The notes: generated by a model from the sequence alone, not told the origin. Shown: positions 15,839-23,052, counted from the first letter of the stretch. The stretch: DNA of 23,052 bases from CALMEC01 sp964440285 (GCA_964440285.1 CAYTRV010000015.1:1-23052); one strand, 5' to 3'. Made by a program: numbers and translations.

Positions 15839-16803
15839 GCACCGAGGCCGACGAGCGGCGCGAACGGGTGCTCGAGGCGCTCGCGCTCGCCGGCGACAGG
15901 GGCGTGTCCGGACAGGCGCTCGCCGACAAGTTTGGCTGCTCGCGCGCCGCGATCCACCGGCACGTGGAGGCGCTGCGACGGACCGGACTGGGCATCGAGG
16001 GAGTCCACGAAGGCTACCGACTCGCGCCGGGGGCGGATCCGGTTGCGCCCGGCCTCGTCCAGGCGCGGCTCGTCGCCCCGATCCTCGGTCCCGTGATCTG
16101 GAGCCGGCGTACCGGTTCGACGAACGACGACGCGGTCGGCGCCGCACGGGCCGGGGCGCCGGAGGGGCTCGTCATCGGGACCGACTTCCAGGAGTCCGGA
16201 CGAGGCCGCAGGGGACGCACATGGCTCGCCGAGCCGGGGGACGCGCTGCTCTTCTCGATCCTGCTGCGCCCCCGGGTACCCACCGCCGACGTCGGCGTGC
16301 TCCCGATCCTCACCGCGGTCGCCGTGGCCGAGGCGCTCGGCGACCGCGCCGGCATCGTCTGGCCGAACGACATCCTGGTGGACGGGCGCAAGGTCTGCGG
16401 CATCCTCTGCGAGCTCTCCGCCGACGAGACCGGCACCGCGTGGGTGGTCGCCGGCATCGGGGTCAACGTCCGGTCGGCGCCGCGGGTCGACGACCGGCGC
16501 TGGGAGGCCGGGGCGATCGGCGACCACTCCCCCGCGCCGCGCCGCGCCGACCTGCTGGTCGAGATCCTTCACCGGCTCGCGGAGCGCTACCGAGCGTGGC
16601 TCGAGACCGGCTCGGGTCCGATCCTGGCGAGCTTCGCGGACCGCGACCTGCTGCACGGCGCCGGCGTGACCGTGCGGACGGGCGAACGCGACACCGCCGG
16701 AACAGCCGCCGGGGTGGACGACCTCGGTCGGCTGCGCCTGATGACCGAAGCGGGTGAGATCGCCGTCAGCGCCGGCGAAGTGACTCGAGTCGAAACCGGC
16801 TGA
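15835..16803 (+). CDS. birA: Biotin-[acetyl-CoA-carboxylase] ligase with N-terminal repressor domain (class II BirA)
   Basis: A 322-residue BirA that makes biotinyl-AMP and attaches biotin to the lysine of biotin carboxyl carrier domains. The N-terminal winged helix (about 10-60, VSGQALADKFGCSRAAIHRHVEAL) marks the class II type that also represses biotin genes. Catalytic domain: TGSTND (93-98), ESGRGRRGRTW (120-130) as the ATP/biotin loop, WPNDILVDGRKVCGIL (176-191) with catalytic Lys186, and VVAGIGVNV (204-212). A C-terminal SH3-like domain covers about 270-322. The ATG at 15835 has GAGGAG 6 nt upstream. It is divergent from the acetyltransferase and convergent with the asparaginase, with 24 nt between stops. 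No biotin synthesis or transport gene is near, so its regulon lies elsewhere, or it is autoregulated. Confidence 0.95.
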   Translation: MSTEADERRERVLEALALAGDRGVSGQALADKFGCSRAAIHRHVEALRRTGLGIEGVHEGYRLAPGADPVAPGLVQARLVAPILGPVIWSRRTGSTNDDAVGAARAGAPEGLVIGTDFQESGRGRRGRTWLAEPGDALLFSILLRPRVPTADVGVLPILTAVAVAEALGDRAGIVWPNDILVDGRKVCGILCELSADETGTAWVVAGIGVNVRSAPRVDDRRWEAGAIGDHSPAPRRADLLVEILHRLAERYRAWLETGSGPILASFADRDLLHGAGVTVRTGERDTAGTAAGVDDLGRLRLMTEAGEIAVSAGEVTRVETG

Positions 16804-16827
16804 CGCCGGCCCGGAGGCGGCCCGGGG

Positions 16828-17820
16828 TCAGTGCGATGAGACCCCGGGCGGCGGAGCGTCGTCCGCGTCGAAGACCCGACGGAGCGCGTCACCGCTCAGG
16901 CCGGCCCCGAGCGCTGCGATCAACGCGATCCGCGCCGCCGCCGGCGAGCGCCGCCCCGCGACGATCACGCCGGACGCACGCAGATCGCGTTCGCTCCCGC
17001 GAAACCCGTATGTGTCGCGCAGCACCGTGCCGCGCTCCGGCCGGACGGTCGCGACCACCGGAACCCGCCGGGCCGCCGCCTCGACCGCGTCGAGCGCCCC
17101 CGATGGGAGATGCCCAGCCCCCAGCGCGACGACGATCAGCCCGTCCGCGCCGTCGGCGACCGAGGCGCGAATGAGAGCGCCGTCATCCCCGAGGCCCACA
17201 GCGATCACGTCAACGCGGGCGTCGAGCGCCACGGGATCGATCGGGTCCGGCCGCGCGGGACGCGTCAGGATGACCGGCGTCCCCTCCTCCACCCACCCGA
17301 TCGGCCCGGTCTGGAACGAGCCGAAGGCGGTGGGGCCGGTCGCGTCGACCTTGCGCACCCACCGCGCGGCGTGGATCTGACCGCCGAAAACGACGACACA
17401 CCCCAGGCCGGCGGCCGGCGGCGCCGCGGCCACACCGGCCGCGTCGCGCAGGTTCGCGGGACCGTCCGCGCCGGTCGCCGAGGCAGGACGGATCGCACCG
17501 GTCACGGCGGCCGGCGGTTCGCCGTCGTGCATCAGGTCGATGAGCACCGCGAGCTCCTCGATGGTGTCGGTGCCGCTCGTCACGACGACCCCACGTCCGT
17601 CGCGCGCGGCCCGACGCGCCGCGCGGGCCACGGCCAGCGCCCCGTCGAGCCCCAGCGCGACGCCCGGGTCGTTGCGGACATTCTCGACATCGAGTCCGCT
17701 GAAGCCCGCGAGCTCCGGAACCGCCGCGACGAGCTCGTCCACCTCCATGGCGGGTGCGGCGCGGTCGCCGCGCATCGCGATCGTCCCGCCCGCGCCGACC
17801 ACGCGGATCGGTCGTCTCAC
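16828..17820 (-). CDS. L-asparaginase, type I/II family
   Basis: A 330-residue asparaginase hydrolysing L-asparagine (possibly also glutamine) to aspartate and ammonia. Both catalytic threonine motifs are present: VVGAGGTIAM (Thr13) and VVVTSGTDTIEE (Thr84, Asp85). The family segment TGADGPANLRDA (about 114-125) and the catalytic lysine region RWVRKVDATGP (about 153-163) are also visible. No signal peptide is evident, so it is probably cytoplasmic. The GTG start at 17820 is preceded by AGAGG 8 nt upstream. It follows cysN by 30 nt on the same strand and is probably the last gene of the sulfate operon. That is an odd place for nitrogen metabolism, and it may simply be a passenger. Confidence 0.92.
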   Translation of the reverse strand: MRRPIRVVGAGGTIAMRGDRAAPAMEVDELVAAVPELAGFSGLDVENVRNDPGVALGLDGALAVARAARRAARDGRGVVVTSGTDTIEELAVLIDLMHDGEPPAAVTGAIRPASATGADGPANLRDAAGVAAAPPAAGLGCVVVFGGQIHAARWVRKVDATGPTAFGSFQTGPIGWVEEGTPVILTRPARPDPIDPVALDARVDVIAVGLGDDGALIRASVADGADGLIVVALGAGHLPSGALDAVEAAARRVPVVATVRPERGTVLRDTYGFRGSERDLRASGVIVAGRRSPAAARIALIAALGAGLSGDALRRVFDADDAPPPGVSSH

Positions 17821-17850
17821 GTCACGCGCCTCTGCGCCGAACGTGGAGCA

Positions 17851-19128
17851 CTACGCCGACGTCGGCGTCGCCTCGACGATCATCCCGGCGGCGAGCGTGT
17901 CGTTCGTCGCGTCGTCGATGAGGATGAAGCTGCCCGTCGTCCGGTTGCTGCCGTACGCGTCCACGACGAGGGGGTGACTCGTGCGGAACCGGATCCGGGC
18001 GATGTCGTTGAGGCCGATGCTCTCGGCGGGACCGGTGTTGAAAGTGTGGATGTCGACCCGATGCACGATCGCCTCGACGACCGCGCGTGCCTCCCGGGTG
18101 GTGTGGCGGATGACGTAGCGACTCCCGGGAGCGAGCTGACGGTCGCTCATCCAGCAGACATCGGCGACGAGCTCGCGGGAGACCACCGGCAGATCATCGG
18201 TCGCCACGATCATGTCGCCGCGGGCGACGTCGAGGTTCTCCGCCAGACGGATGGTCACCGACTGCGGCGCCTCGGCCACCTCGAGCGGACCGTCGACGGT
18301 CTCGACGCTCGCAACCGACGTGCGCTGCCCACCGGGAAGGACGACGACGTCCATCCCGGGGCGGAAGTCCCCGGCGGCGATCTGGCCGGCGTAGCCGCGG
18401 TAGTCGTGGTGGTCGGCGGCCTGCGGACGGATGACCCACTGCACCGGATACCGCGCCGGCAGCGAGACGTCGTCGCGATCGAGCGGGATCCGCTCGAGGT
18501 GATGCAGAAGCGACGTGCCCTCGTACCACGGCATCCGTTCGCTGTCGTCCACCACGTTGTCGCCGTCGAGCGCCGAGATCGGGATGAGGTCGATCTCGAT
18601 GTCCAGGTCCTTGGCGAAGTCCCGGAAGTGGGCCTCGATGTCGTCGAAGACGACGCGGTCGAACTCGACGAGGTCCATCTTGTTCACGGCGACGACCACC
18701 CGCGGGATGCGCAGCAGGGCGCAGACGTAGGTGTGGCGGCGGGTCTGCTCGACGACGCCGTGGCGGGCGTCGACGAGGATCACGGCCACGTCGGCGGTGG
18801 ACGCGCCCGTCGCCATGTTCCGCGTGTACTGCACGTGCCCCGGCGAGTCGGCGATGATGAACCGGCGAAGCGGCGTGGCGAACGGACGGTAGGCGACGTC
18901 GATGGTGATGCCCTGCTCACGTTCGGCGCGAAGCCCATCGGTGAGCAGCGCGAGGTTGACGTACCCGTCGCCGCGGCGCTCGCTGACCTCCTCGATGTGC
19001 TCGAGTTGGTCTGTCATCACCTGCTTGGAGTCGTACAGCAGTCGACCGATGAGCGTGCTCTTGCCGTCGTCGACGGACCCGCAGGTCACGAGCCGGCAAA
19101 GGTCGACCCGATCGACCAAGGCGGCCAT
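17851..19128 (-). CDS. cysN: Sulfate adenylyltransferase subunit 1 (GTPase), CysN
   Basis: A 425-residue GTPase subunit of ATP sulfurylase. With CysD it makes adenosine 5'-phosphosulfate from sulfate and ATP, using GTP hydrolysis to drive the reaction. EF-Tu-like motifs: GSVDDGKSTLIGRLLYDSK (17-35), EREQGITIDVAYRPF (69-83), DSPGH (94-98) and NKMD (149-152). Beta-barrel domains 2 and 3 follow. Length matches stand-alone CysN; there is no fused APS kinase (CysC) domain, and no cysC is in the window. The ATG at 19128 follows the CysD stop by 1 nt. Confidence 0.95.
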   Translation of the reverse strand: MAALVDRVDLCRLVTCGSVDDGKSTLIGRLLYDSKQVMTDQLEHIEEVSERRGDGYVNLALLTDGLRAEREQGITIDVAYRPFATPLRRFIIADSPGHVQYTRNMATGASTADVAVILVDARHGVVEQTRRHTYVCALLRIPRVVVAVNKMDLVEFDRVVFDDIEAHFRDFAKDLDIEIDLIPISALDGDNVVDDSERMPWYEGTSLLHHLERIPLDRDDVSLPARYPVQWVIRPQAADHHDYRGYAGQIAAGDFRPGMDVVVLPGGQRTSVASVETVDGPLEVAEAPQSVTIRLAENLDVARGDMIVATDDLPVVSRELVADVCWMSDRQLAPGSRYVIRHTTREARAVVEAIVHRVDIHTFNTGPAESIGLNDIARIRFRTSHPLVVDAYGSNRTTGSFILIDDATNDTLAAGMIVEATPTSA

Positions 19129-19129
19129 A

Positions 19130-20032
19130 CTAGAAATAGCCCACGCGCTTACGATCCTCCATGGCCGCCTCGCTCGCACGGTCGTCGGCGCGGGTTTCGC
19201 CGCGCTCGGTGATCCGCGTGGCGGCGATCTCCGCGACGACTTCCTCGAGGGTGGCCGCGCTCGACGCGACCGCGCCGGTGCAGCTCATGTCCCCGACCGT
19301 CCGGAACCGGACTGAGGTCACGAACGGCTCCTCCGACGGCAGGCGTTCCACGACGTCGCTGGCGGCGTAGAGCATGCCGTCGCGGGCGAAGACCTCGCGT
19401 TCGTGGGCGAAGTAGATCGACGGGAGCTCGATCCGTTCACGCGCCACGTACTCCCACACATCCAGCTCGGTCCAGTTCGACATCGGGAACACGCGCACGT
19501 GCTCGCCCTGCCGGACCCGGCCGTTGTAGATGTTCCACACCTCCGGCCGCTGGGCGCGCGGGTCCCACTGGCCGAAGTCGTCGCGGAAGCTGAACACGCG
19601 CTCCTTGGCCCGGGCGCGCTCCTCGTCGCGCCGCGCGCCGCCGACGGCGGCGTCGAAGCGGTGCTCCGCGATGGCGTCGAGGAGCGTGGTGGTCTGCAAC
19701 TGGTTCCGCGATGCCCGCGGCCCGATCTGCTCGGTGACCCGTCCCGCATCGATCGACTCCTGCACCGACGCGACGATGAGCCGCTCGCCCAGCTCGGCGA
19801 CCCTGGCGTCGCGGTACTCGACGACCTCCGGGAAGTTGTGTCCCGTGTCGATGTGCATCAGCGGGAACGGGAAGCCTCCGGGGCGGAACGCCTTCTCCGC
19901 CAGGCGGAGCAGCACCGCCGAGTCCTTCCCGCCCGAGAACAGGAGGACCGGGCGCTCGAGCTGCGCCGCGACCTCCCGCATGATGTAGATCGCCTCGGCC
20001 TCGAGGAGGTTGAGGTGCTCGTGAGTGCTCAC
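19130..20032 (-). CDS. cysD: Sulfate adenylyltransferase subunit 2, CysD
   Basis: A 300-residue catalytic subunit of ATP sulfurylase, of the PP-loop pyrophosphatase fold. Visible: LFSGGKDSAVLLRLAEKAF (31-49) containing the SGGKDS PP-loop, LMHIDTGHNFPEVVEYRD, AAVGGARRDEERARAKERVFSFRD, FPMSNWTELDVWEYV and RFRTVGDMSCTGAV, all strongly conserved in CysD. The start is GTG at 20032, overlapping the permease stop as GTGA. The C-terminus DRKRVGYF is typical of the family. It acts in the cytoplasm with CysN to activate imported sulfate. Confidence 0.96.
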   Translation of the reverse strand: MSTHEHLNLLEAEAIYIMREVAAQLERPVLLFSGGKDSAVLLRLAEKAFRPGGFPFPLMHIDTGHNFPEVVEYRDARVAELGERLIVASVQESIDAGRVTEQIGPRASRNQLQTTTLLDAIAEHRFDAAVGGARRDEERARAKERVFSFRDDFGQWDPRAQRPEVWNIYNGRVRQGEHVRVFPMSNWTELDVWEYVARERIELPSIYFAHEREVFARDGMLYAASDVVERLPSEEPFVTSVRFRTVGDMSCTGAVASSAATLEEVVAEIAATRITERGETRADDRASEAAMEDRKRVGYF

Positions 20033-20982
20033 TGCGACTCCACCCCCACCTGCGCGACCGCCGGAACCGGCGTGGCCGGCGGCGCGATCGAAGTTGCGGG
20101 TTTCGCCGCCCGCGGCCGGCGACGGTCCAGCCGCCACGCCCAGATCGCGAGCGCGACCGGGAACCCGACCAGAACGTACGCGGGGATCGCAACACCGGCC
20201 TTCGTCACCAATCCGAGCCCGGATGCGAGCAGGACGATGCCGAGCGCCGGACGCAGCCCCCGTTCCGGCATCCGGACGGCGATGTGCGTCCCAACCCAGA
20301 CGCCGGGGACCGATCCGATCAGGATGGATCCGGCCAGGGCGAAGTCGATGTTGCCCGACACGAGGTGCGCCGCGCTCGCCGCCCACAGCAGGACGGCCGC
20401 GTGAAATACGTCCGTACCGACCACTCGGTGGGGCGTGAGGCGGAACATCATGATGAGGGCGATCGCGATGAGCGCCCCGGACCCGGCTGAGGTGACGCCG
20501 AGCACGAAGCCCACGGCCACTCCCACGCCGACGGCGACGATCGTGTGCCGGCGCTGCAGGTCGATCGTCGCGCGCTCACGCTGGTGCGCAGCGGTCGAGA
20601 ACATCGCGCGCCATAGCACCGCCACGCCGGTCACGAGGAGGGCCGTCGCGACCATGCTGAGCAGGACCGAGTCGAATGAGTCGCCCGCTCGACGTTCGAT
20701 GACGTCGAGCACCCAGACGCCGGCGATCGCCGCCGGGATGCTCCCGACGCCGAGCCAGACCGAGATGCCGAGGTCCACCGTGCCCTTGCGGAAGTGACGC
20801 CAGCCGCCGACGGTCTTGGTGACGGCCGCGTAGGCGAGGTCGGTGCCGATTGCGATCACCGGCTTGATGCCGAACACGATGATGAGCAGCGGGGTCATGA
20901 GGGACCCTCCGCCCATACCGGTCGTGCCGACCAGGACGCCGACCCCGAAGCCGAACACGATGAGGAGGAAGAACTCGGTCAC
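20029..20982 (-). CDS. TauE/SafE-family anion permease, probable sulfate or sulfite transporter
   Basis: A 317-residue membrane protein with about eight hydrophobic segments and the TauE/SafE signature near its start: GFGVGVLVGTTGMGGGSLMTPLL (about 11-33). The second half repeats it as GVAVGFVLGVTSAGSGALIAIAL (about 155-177). Family members move sulfite, sulfoacetate or other anions. Direct coupling to cysD (GTGA overlap) suggests sulfate uptake here. The GTG at 20982 starts the hydrophobic N-terminus MTEFFLLIVF and overlaps the end of a possible 11-codon leader ORF. The last 45 residues are proline/alanine-rich and presumably cytoplasmic. It heads the operon TauE-CysD-CysN-asparaginase. Confidence 0.92.
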   Translation of the reverse strand: MTEFFLLIVFGFGVGVLVGTTGMGGGSLMTPLLIIVFGIKPVIAIGTDLAYAAVTKTVGGWRHFRKGTVDLGISVWLGVGSIPAAIAGVWVLDVIERRAGDSFDSVLLSMVATALLVTGVAVLWRAMFSTAAHQRERATIDLQRRHTIVAVGVGVAVGFVLGVTSAGSGALIAIALIMMFRLTPHRVVGTDVFHAAVLLWAASAAHLVSGNIDFALAGSILIGSVPGVWVGTHIAVRMPERGLRPALGIVLLASGLGLVTKAGVAIPAYVLVGFPVALAIWAWRLDRRRPRAAKPATSIAPPATPVPAVAQVGVESQ

Positions 20983-21014
20983 TGCCCCGCTTCTTGCCGT
21001 CGAATCATATTCAT
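20979..21014 (-). CDS. 11-codon leader ORF overlapping the permease start
   Basis: ATG at 21014 opens MNMIRRQEAGQ, whose TGA (20981-20979) overlaps the GTG of the permease gene (20982-20980) as GTGA. A TTG at 21029 would extend it to 16 codons and would lie close to the predicted transcription start behind TATAAT. No strong Shine-Dalgarno precedes the ATG. It contains no cysteine, so it differs from the polycysteine leader peptides reported for mycobacterial sulfur genes. It may serve translational coupling or be chance. Confidence 0.3.
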   Translation of the reverse strand: MNMIRRQEAGQ

Positions 21015-21026
21015 CGGTGATTCATC
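21002..21026. promoter_or_regulatory. Helically phased direct repeats ATTCATC, candidate repressor site
   Basis: ATTCATC occurs at 21009-21015 and 21020-21026, 11 bp apart (one helical turn). The same stretch holds an inverted repeat, GAATCA (21002-21007) and TGATTC (21018-21023). It lies just downstream of the predicted start site of the sulfate operon, where a bound protein would block transcription. The local AT richness contrasts sharply with the flanks. Confidence 0.45.
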
Positions 21027-21038
21027 CAATAAGGAGAG

Positions 21039-21044
21039 ATTATA
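21039..21044 (-). promoter_or_regulatory. Consensus -10 box TATAAT for the sulfate operon
   Basis: A perfect TATAAT on the minus strand stands out in GC-rich DNA and points at the permease gene 57 nt downstream. Its -35 partner is poor (GGATTG at 17 nt spacing), which suggests an activator or a strong extended -10. The predicted start site is near 21032. Confidence 0.6.
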
Positions 21045-21143
21045 TCAGACTGCGGGCGGTCCAATCCATCCGGCTTTTCGGCCGGCTCTGTGGTGCATCG
21101 TGGGCGATACGGCAGCCGAATAACAGTAATCACGGTGGTGTTT

Positions 21144-21164
21144 CAGGTGTTTTACCTGTATGGT
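21144..21164 (+). promoter_or_regulatory. Leaderless promoter of the siroheme genes with inverted repeat CAGGT-N5-ACCTG
   Basis: TATGGT (21159-21164) lies exactly 6 nt before the ATG at 21171, a leaderless geometry. Immediately upstream CAGGT (21144-21148) and ACCTG (21154-21158) form an inverted repeat around GTTTT, abutting the -10 box and filling the -10/-35 spacer. That is a likely repressor-binding position. Confidence 0.45.
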
Positions 21165-21170
21165 GCCGCC

Positions 21171-21872
21171 ATGGCAAGGGCAGATGCCGAATTGGCGTCC
21201 GACGATCACGCCGGGGCGCACGCGGCGCCGGTCTTCTACCCGGCCTTCATCGACCTCGCGGGTCGGCGCTGTCTGGTGGTCGGCGGCGGACCGGTCGGTA
21301 CCGAGAAGGCGGAGAGGCTCTGCGACGCCGGCGCCGAGGTGCGCCTGGTGAGCCCCGAGATCACCGACCGCCTCGCCGAGCTCGTCAGGGTCGGTGCCAT
21401 CGGCGAGTTCCACCAGCGCGGATACGACTCCAGCGACCTCGCCGATTGCCTGCTGGTCATCGCCGCGACCAGCGACGCCGCGGTCAACCGCCAGGTATGG
21501 GAGGACGCCGAGGCGCGGCGGATGCTCGTCAACGTGGTCGACGTCCCGCCGCTGTGCAACTTCATCGTGCCGTCGATCATGCGCCACGGCGAGTTGGCCG
21601 TCGCCGTGTCGACCGGCGGGGCGAGCCCGGTCCTCGCACGCGCCGTGCGCCAGCGCATCGAGGCGGAGATCGGCCCCGAGTGGGGCGAGCTCGTTGCCCT
21701 GCTGGGCGCGACCCGGGAGGAGCTCAAGCAGCGATTCCTGACAATGCCCGAGCGCGCCGCCGCGGTCGAGCGGCTCCTTGTGACCGACATCCTCGACCGG
21801 CTCGCCGACGGCGATCGTGACGGCGCCTGCGACCTCATCGCCGAATACCTCGGGACGGCGGTACCGAGGTGA
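21171..21872 (+). CDS. Precorrin-2 dehydrogenase / sirohydrochlorin ferrochelatase (Met8/CysG N-terminal type)
   Basis: A 233-residue protein that oxidises precorrin-2 with NAD and may insert iron to complete siroheme. N-terminal region: VFYPAFIDLAGRRCLVVGGGPVGTEKAERL (21-50), with the NAD-binding GGGPVGTEKA. Also present are LVIAATSDAAVNRQV (95-109), VNVVDVPPLCNFIVPS (120-135) and VSTGGASPVLARAVRQRIE (146-164), all hallmarks of the Met8/CysG fold. The ATG at 21171 is preferred over an upstream one at 21090 because the extra residues are not family-like and would cross the promoter. It is followed by cobA with a GTGA overlap. Siroheme is the cofactor of assimilatory sulfite and nitrite reductases, linking it to the divergent sulfate genes. 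Confidence 0.92.
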   Translation: MARADAELASDDHAGAHAAPVFYPAFIDLAGRRCLVVGGGPVGTEKAERLCDAGAEVRLVSPEITDRLAELVRVGAIGEFHQRGYDSSDLADCLLVIAATSDAAVNRQVWEDAEARRMLVNVVDVPPLCNFIVPSIMRHGELAVAVSTGGASPVLARAVRQRIEAEIGPEWGELVALLGATREELKQRFLTMPERAAAVERLLVTDILDRLADGDRDGACDLIAEYLGTAVPR

Positions 21873-22675
21873 CCGGCGTCGTCCACCTCGTCGGCGCCGG
21901 CCCCGGCGACCCCGACCTGCTCACCGTCCGCGGGCTTCGCCTGCTGCAATCGGCGGAGGTCGTCGTACACGACCGCCTCGGCACCGAAGCGCTCCTGCAC
22001 CTCGTGCCCACCGACGCGACGCTGATCGATGCGGGCAAGGCGCCCGGACGGCACGGGATGACGCAGGAGGAGATCTCCGCCGTGCTCGTCGACCTCGCAC
22101 GCGCCGGCCGGCGGGTGGTGCGGCTGAAGGGCGGCGACCCGTTCGTGTTCGGGCGCGGCGGCGAGGAGGCGCTTGCCCTGGCCGAAGCCGGCATTCCCTT
22201 CGAGGTCGTTCCCGGCGTGAGCAGCGCGATCGCAGCGCCCGCCAACGCCGGCATCCCTGTGACCCACCGGGGGATCGCCCGCACCGTCACCATCGCCAGC
22301 GGCCACGACGATCCGCAGAGTCCCGCCGCACGGGCGCGCTGGGAGGCGCTCGCGCAGGTCCCCGGCACCCTGGTGCTCCTGATGGCCATGAGCAACCTCG
22401 CGGAGATCGCCACGGCCCTGATCGGTGGCGGCCGCCCGGCGGACGAACCCGCCGCGGCGATCCAATGGTCGACGACGGCCGACGAGCGCACGGTCAGCGC
22501 GACGCTCACGACCATCGCCGAGGCGTGCGCCGACGCCGGCGTCGGGTCCCCCGCCGTGGTCGTCATCGGTCCTGTGGTCGCGCTCGGCCAGCTGCTCGAG
22601 TCAACCCGCATCTCGTCGATGGGCGACGACCCCGCCGACGATGGTGGTCGCAACGCGGAGGTCCGCGTCCAGTAG
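21869..22675 (+). CDS. cobA: Uroporphyrinogen-III C-methyltransferase (SUMT)
   Basis: A 268-residue S-adenosylmethionine-dependent enzyme that methylates uroporphyrinogen III at C2 and C7 to give precorrin-2, the substrate of the preceding gene's product. Signature motifs: LVGAGPGDPDLLTVRGL (7-23), VVVHDRLG (31-38), VVRLKGGDPFVFGRGGEE (83-100), VVPGVSSAIAAPANAGIPVTHRG (113-135). The start is GTG at 21869, coupled to the upstream stop. The catalytic core ends around VVVIGPVVALG, and the last 25 residues or so are a polar tail that overlaps the opposing nagA 3' end by 75 nt. It could also feed cobalamin synthesis, but pairing with the dehydrogenase points to siroheme. Confidence 0.95.
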   Translation: MTGVVHLVGAGPGDPDLLTVRGLRLLQSAEVVVHDRLGTEALLHLVPTDATLIDAGKAPGRHGMTQEEISAVLVDLARAGRRVVRLKGGDPFVFGRGGEEALALAEAGIPFEVVPGVSSAIAAPANAGIPVTHRGIARTVTIASGHDDPQSPAARARWEALAQVPGTLVLLMAMSNLAEIATALIGGGRPADEPAAAIQWSTTADERTVSATLTTIAEACADAGVGSPAVVVIGPVVALGQLLESTRISSMGDDPADDGGRNAEVRVQ

Positions 22676-23052
22676 CACCAGGTCGGCCGGGGTTCCCGCG
22701 CCGAGCGCCCCCAGTTCCCCTCGCCCCAGGAGCCTCGCCGGGGTCGAGGTCGCGGCGGCAATTGCTTCCGCTCGGGCACAGCCGGCGATCGCAGCGACGT
22801 TCCGCACACCGCCGTCGATGCCCGCGGCTGAACCGGCGAGCGCGCCCGTGGCGGGGTCCCGAACCCGCACGCCGTCGCTGGCGATCGCCAGCTCGCCCAG
22901 CCGGTAGCTGCCCGGCGGGGCACCGAGCGCCGCGGTGGCGTCGGACACGAGCATGCGCCGATCCGGGCCCAGCGCCCGCCACGCGAGGGTGAGGACGTCG
23001 GGATCGAGGTGGACGCCGTCGGCGATCAGCGCGGCCACAACCGGGAGGCCGG
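22601..23052 (-). CDS. nagA: N-acetylglucosamine-6-phosphate deacetylase, C-terminal part (runs off window)
   Basis: About 150 C-terminal residues of NagA, which removes acetate from GlcNAc-6-phosphate during amino-sugar and cell-wall recycling. Visible: LIADGVHLDPDVL with the conserved His, MLVSDATAALG with the catalytic Asp, YRLGELAIASDGVRVRDPATGALAGSA, NVAAIAGCARAEAIAAATSTPARLLG, and the end TPADLVLLDADLRVATTIVGG. The frame is open to the window edge at 23052, where preceding residues read GLPVVAALIADG, so there is no start in the window. It converges with cobA; its stop at 22601 lies inside that gene. Confidence 0.9.
   Translation of the reverse strand, partial: GLPVVAALIADGVHLDPDVLTLAWRALGPDRRMLVSDATAALGAPPGSYRLGELAIASDGVRVRDPATGALAGSAAGIDGGVRNVAAIAGCARAEAIAAATSTPARLLGRGELGALGAGTPADLVLLDADLRVATTIVGGVVAHRRDAG

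Noticed and set aside
15541..16656. Long N-terminal extension in frame with the acetyltransferase
   Set aside because: It is antisense to birA and has low-complexity Arg/Pro/Asp content; the acetyltransferase fold starts at the ATG at 15540.
17110..19212. 700-codon plus-strand open frame opposite cysN and the asparaginase
   Set aside because: Antisense shadow; His/Asp/Arg-rich with no family motif, while cysN and the asparaginase on the other strand have intact catalytic motifs.

Overview
The window is GC-rich double-stranded bacterial DNA, densely packed with genes. Family content suggests a member of the Actinomycetota: a LytR-CpsA-Psr ligase, an actinobacterial-style mannose-1-phosphate guanylyltransferase beside a SIS-type phosphoglucose/phosphomannose isomerase, many GTG/TTG starts, and several starts sitting 6-8 nt behind a TANNNT box (leaderless transcripts). 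A deep, non-Streptomyces lineage such as Thermoleophilia is a guess from general feel, not a demonstrated placement.

Layout. 1-2042 (minus): comF, long-form hpf and the 5' part of secA, a housekeeping block for hibernation and secretion. 2129-2281 (minus) is a strongly SD-preceded 50-residue hydrophobic protein, divergent from a plus-strand Ca2+/H+ antiporter (2458-3495). A 269-nt gap with two near-perfect hairpins precedes a plus-strand UlaG-like metallo-beta-lactamase-fold hydrolase (3765-4526). 4519-12003 (minus) is a six-gene operon with overlapping ends, read in the order M20 peptidase, LCP ligase, nucleotide-sugar dehydrogenase, mannose-1-P guanylyltransferase, PGI/PMI, MtnA. It makes activated sugars and attaches a glycopolymer to the envelope. 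An MFS exporter (12100-13413) lies upstream.

13414-13972 holds no intact gene. It carries degraded minus-strand coding fragments, one resembling sigma-factor region 4. 13973-15540 (minus) is a coupled hexapeptide acetyltransferase and GT4-like glycosyltransferase. Divergent from it is birA (15835-16803), preceded by nested palindromes and a 15-codon leader ORF overlapping its start.

16828-23052 is mainly a sulfur block. A minus-strand operon encodes a TauE/SafE permease, CysD, CysN and then an asparaginase. Divergently, two plus-strand genes encode siroheme biosynthesis (precorrin-2 dehydrogenase and uroporphyrinogen-III C-methyltransferase), the cofactor of sulfite reductase. The shared AT-rich intergenic region has a perfect TATAAT box, helically phased direct repeats and an inverted repeat, so co-regulation by sulfur status is likely. 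The reductases (CysH, CysI/Sir) are not in the window. The window ends in the 3' part of nagA (minus), whose end overlaps the cobA 3' end by 75 nt.

I found no CRISPR array, no tRNA or rRNA, no recognisable IS element and no defence system. The best leads are regulatory: the leader ORFs, the phased operators, the hairpin pair, and the dehydrogenase gene with no canonical start codon.
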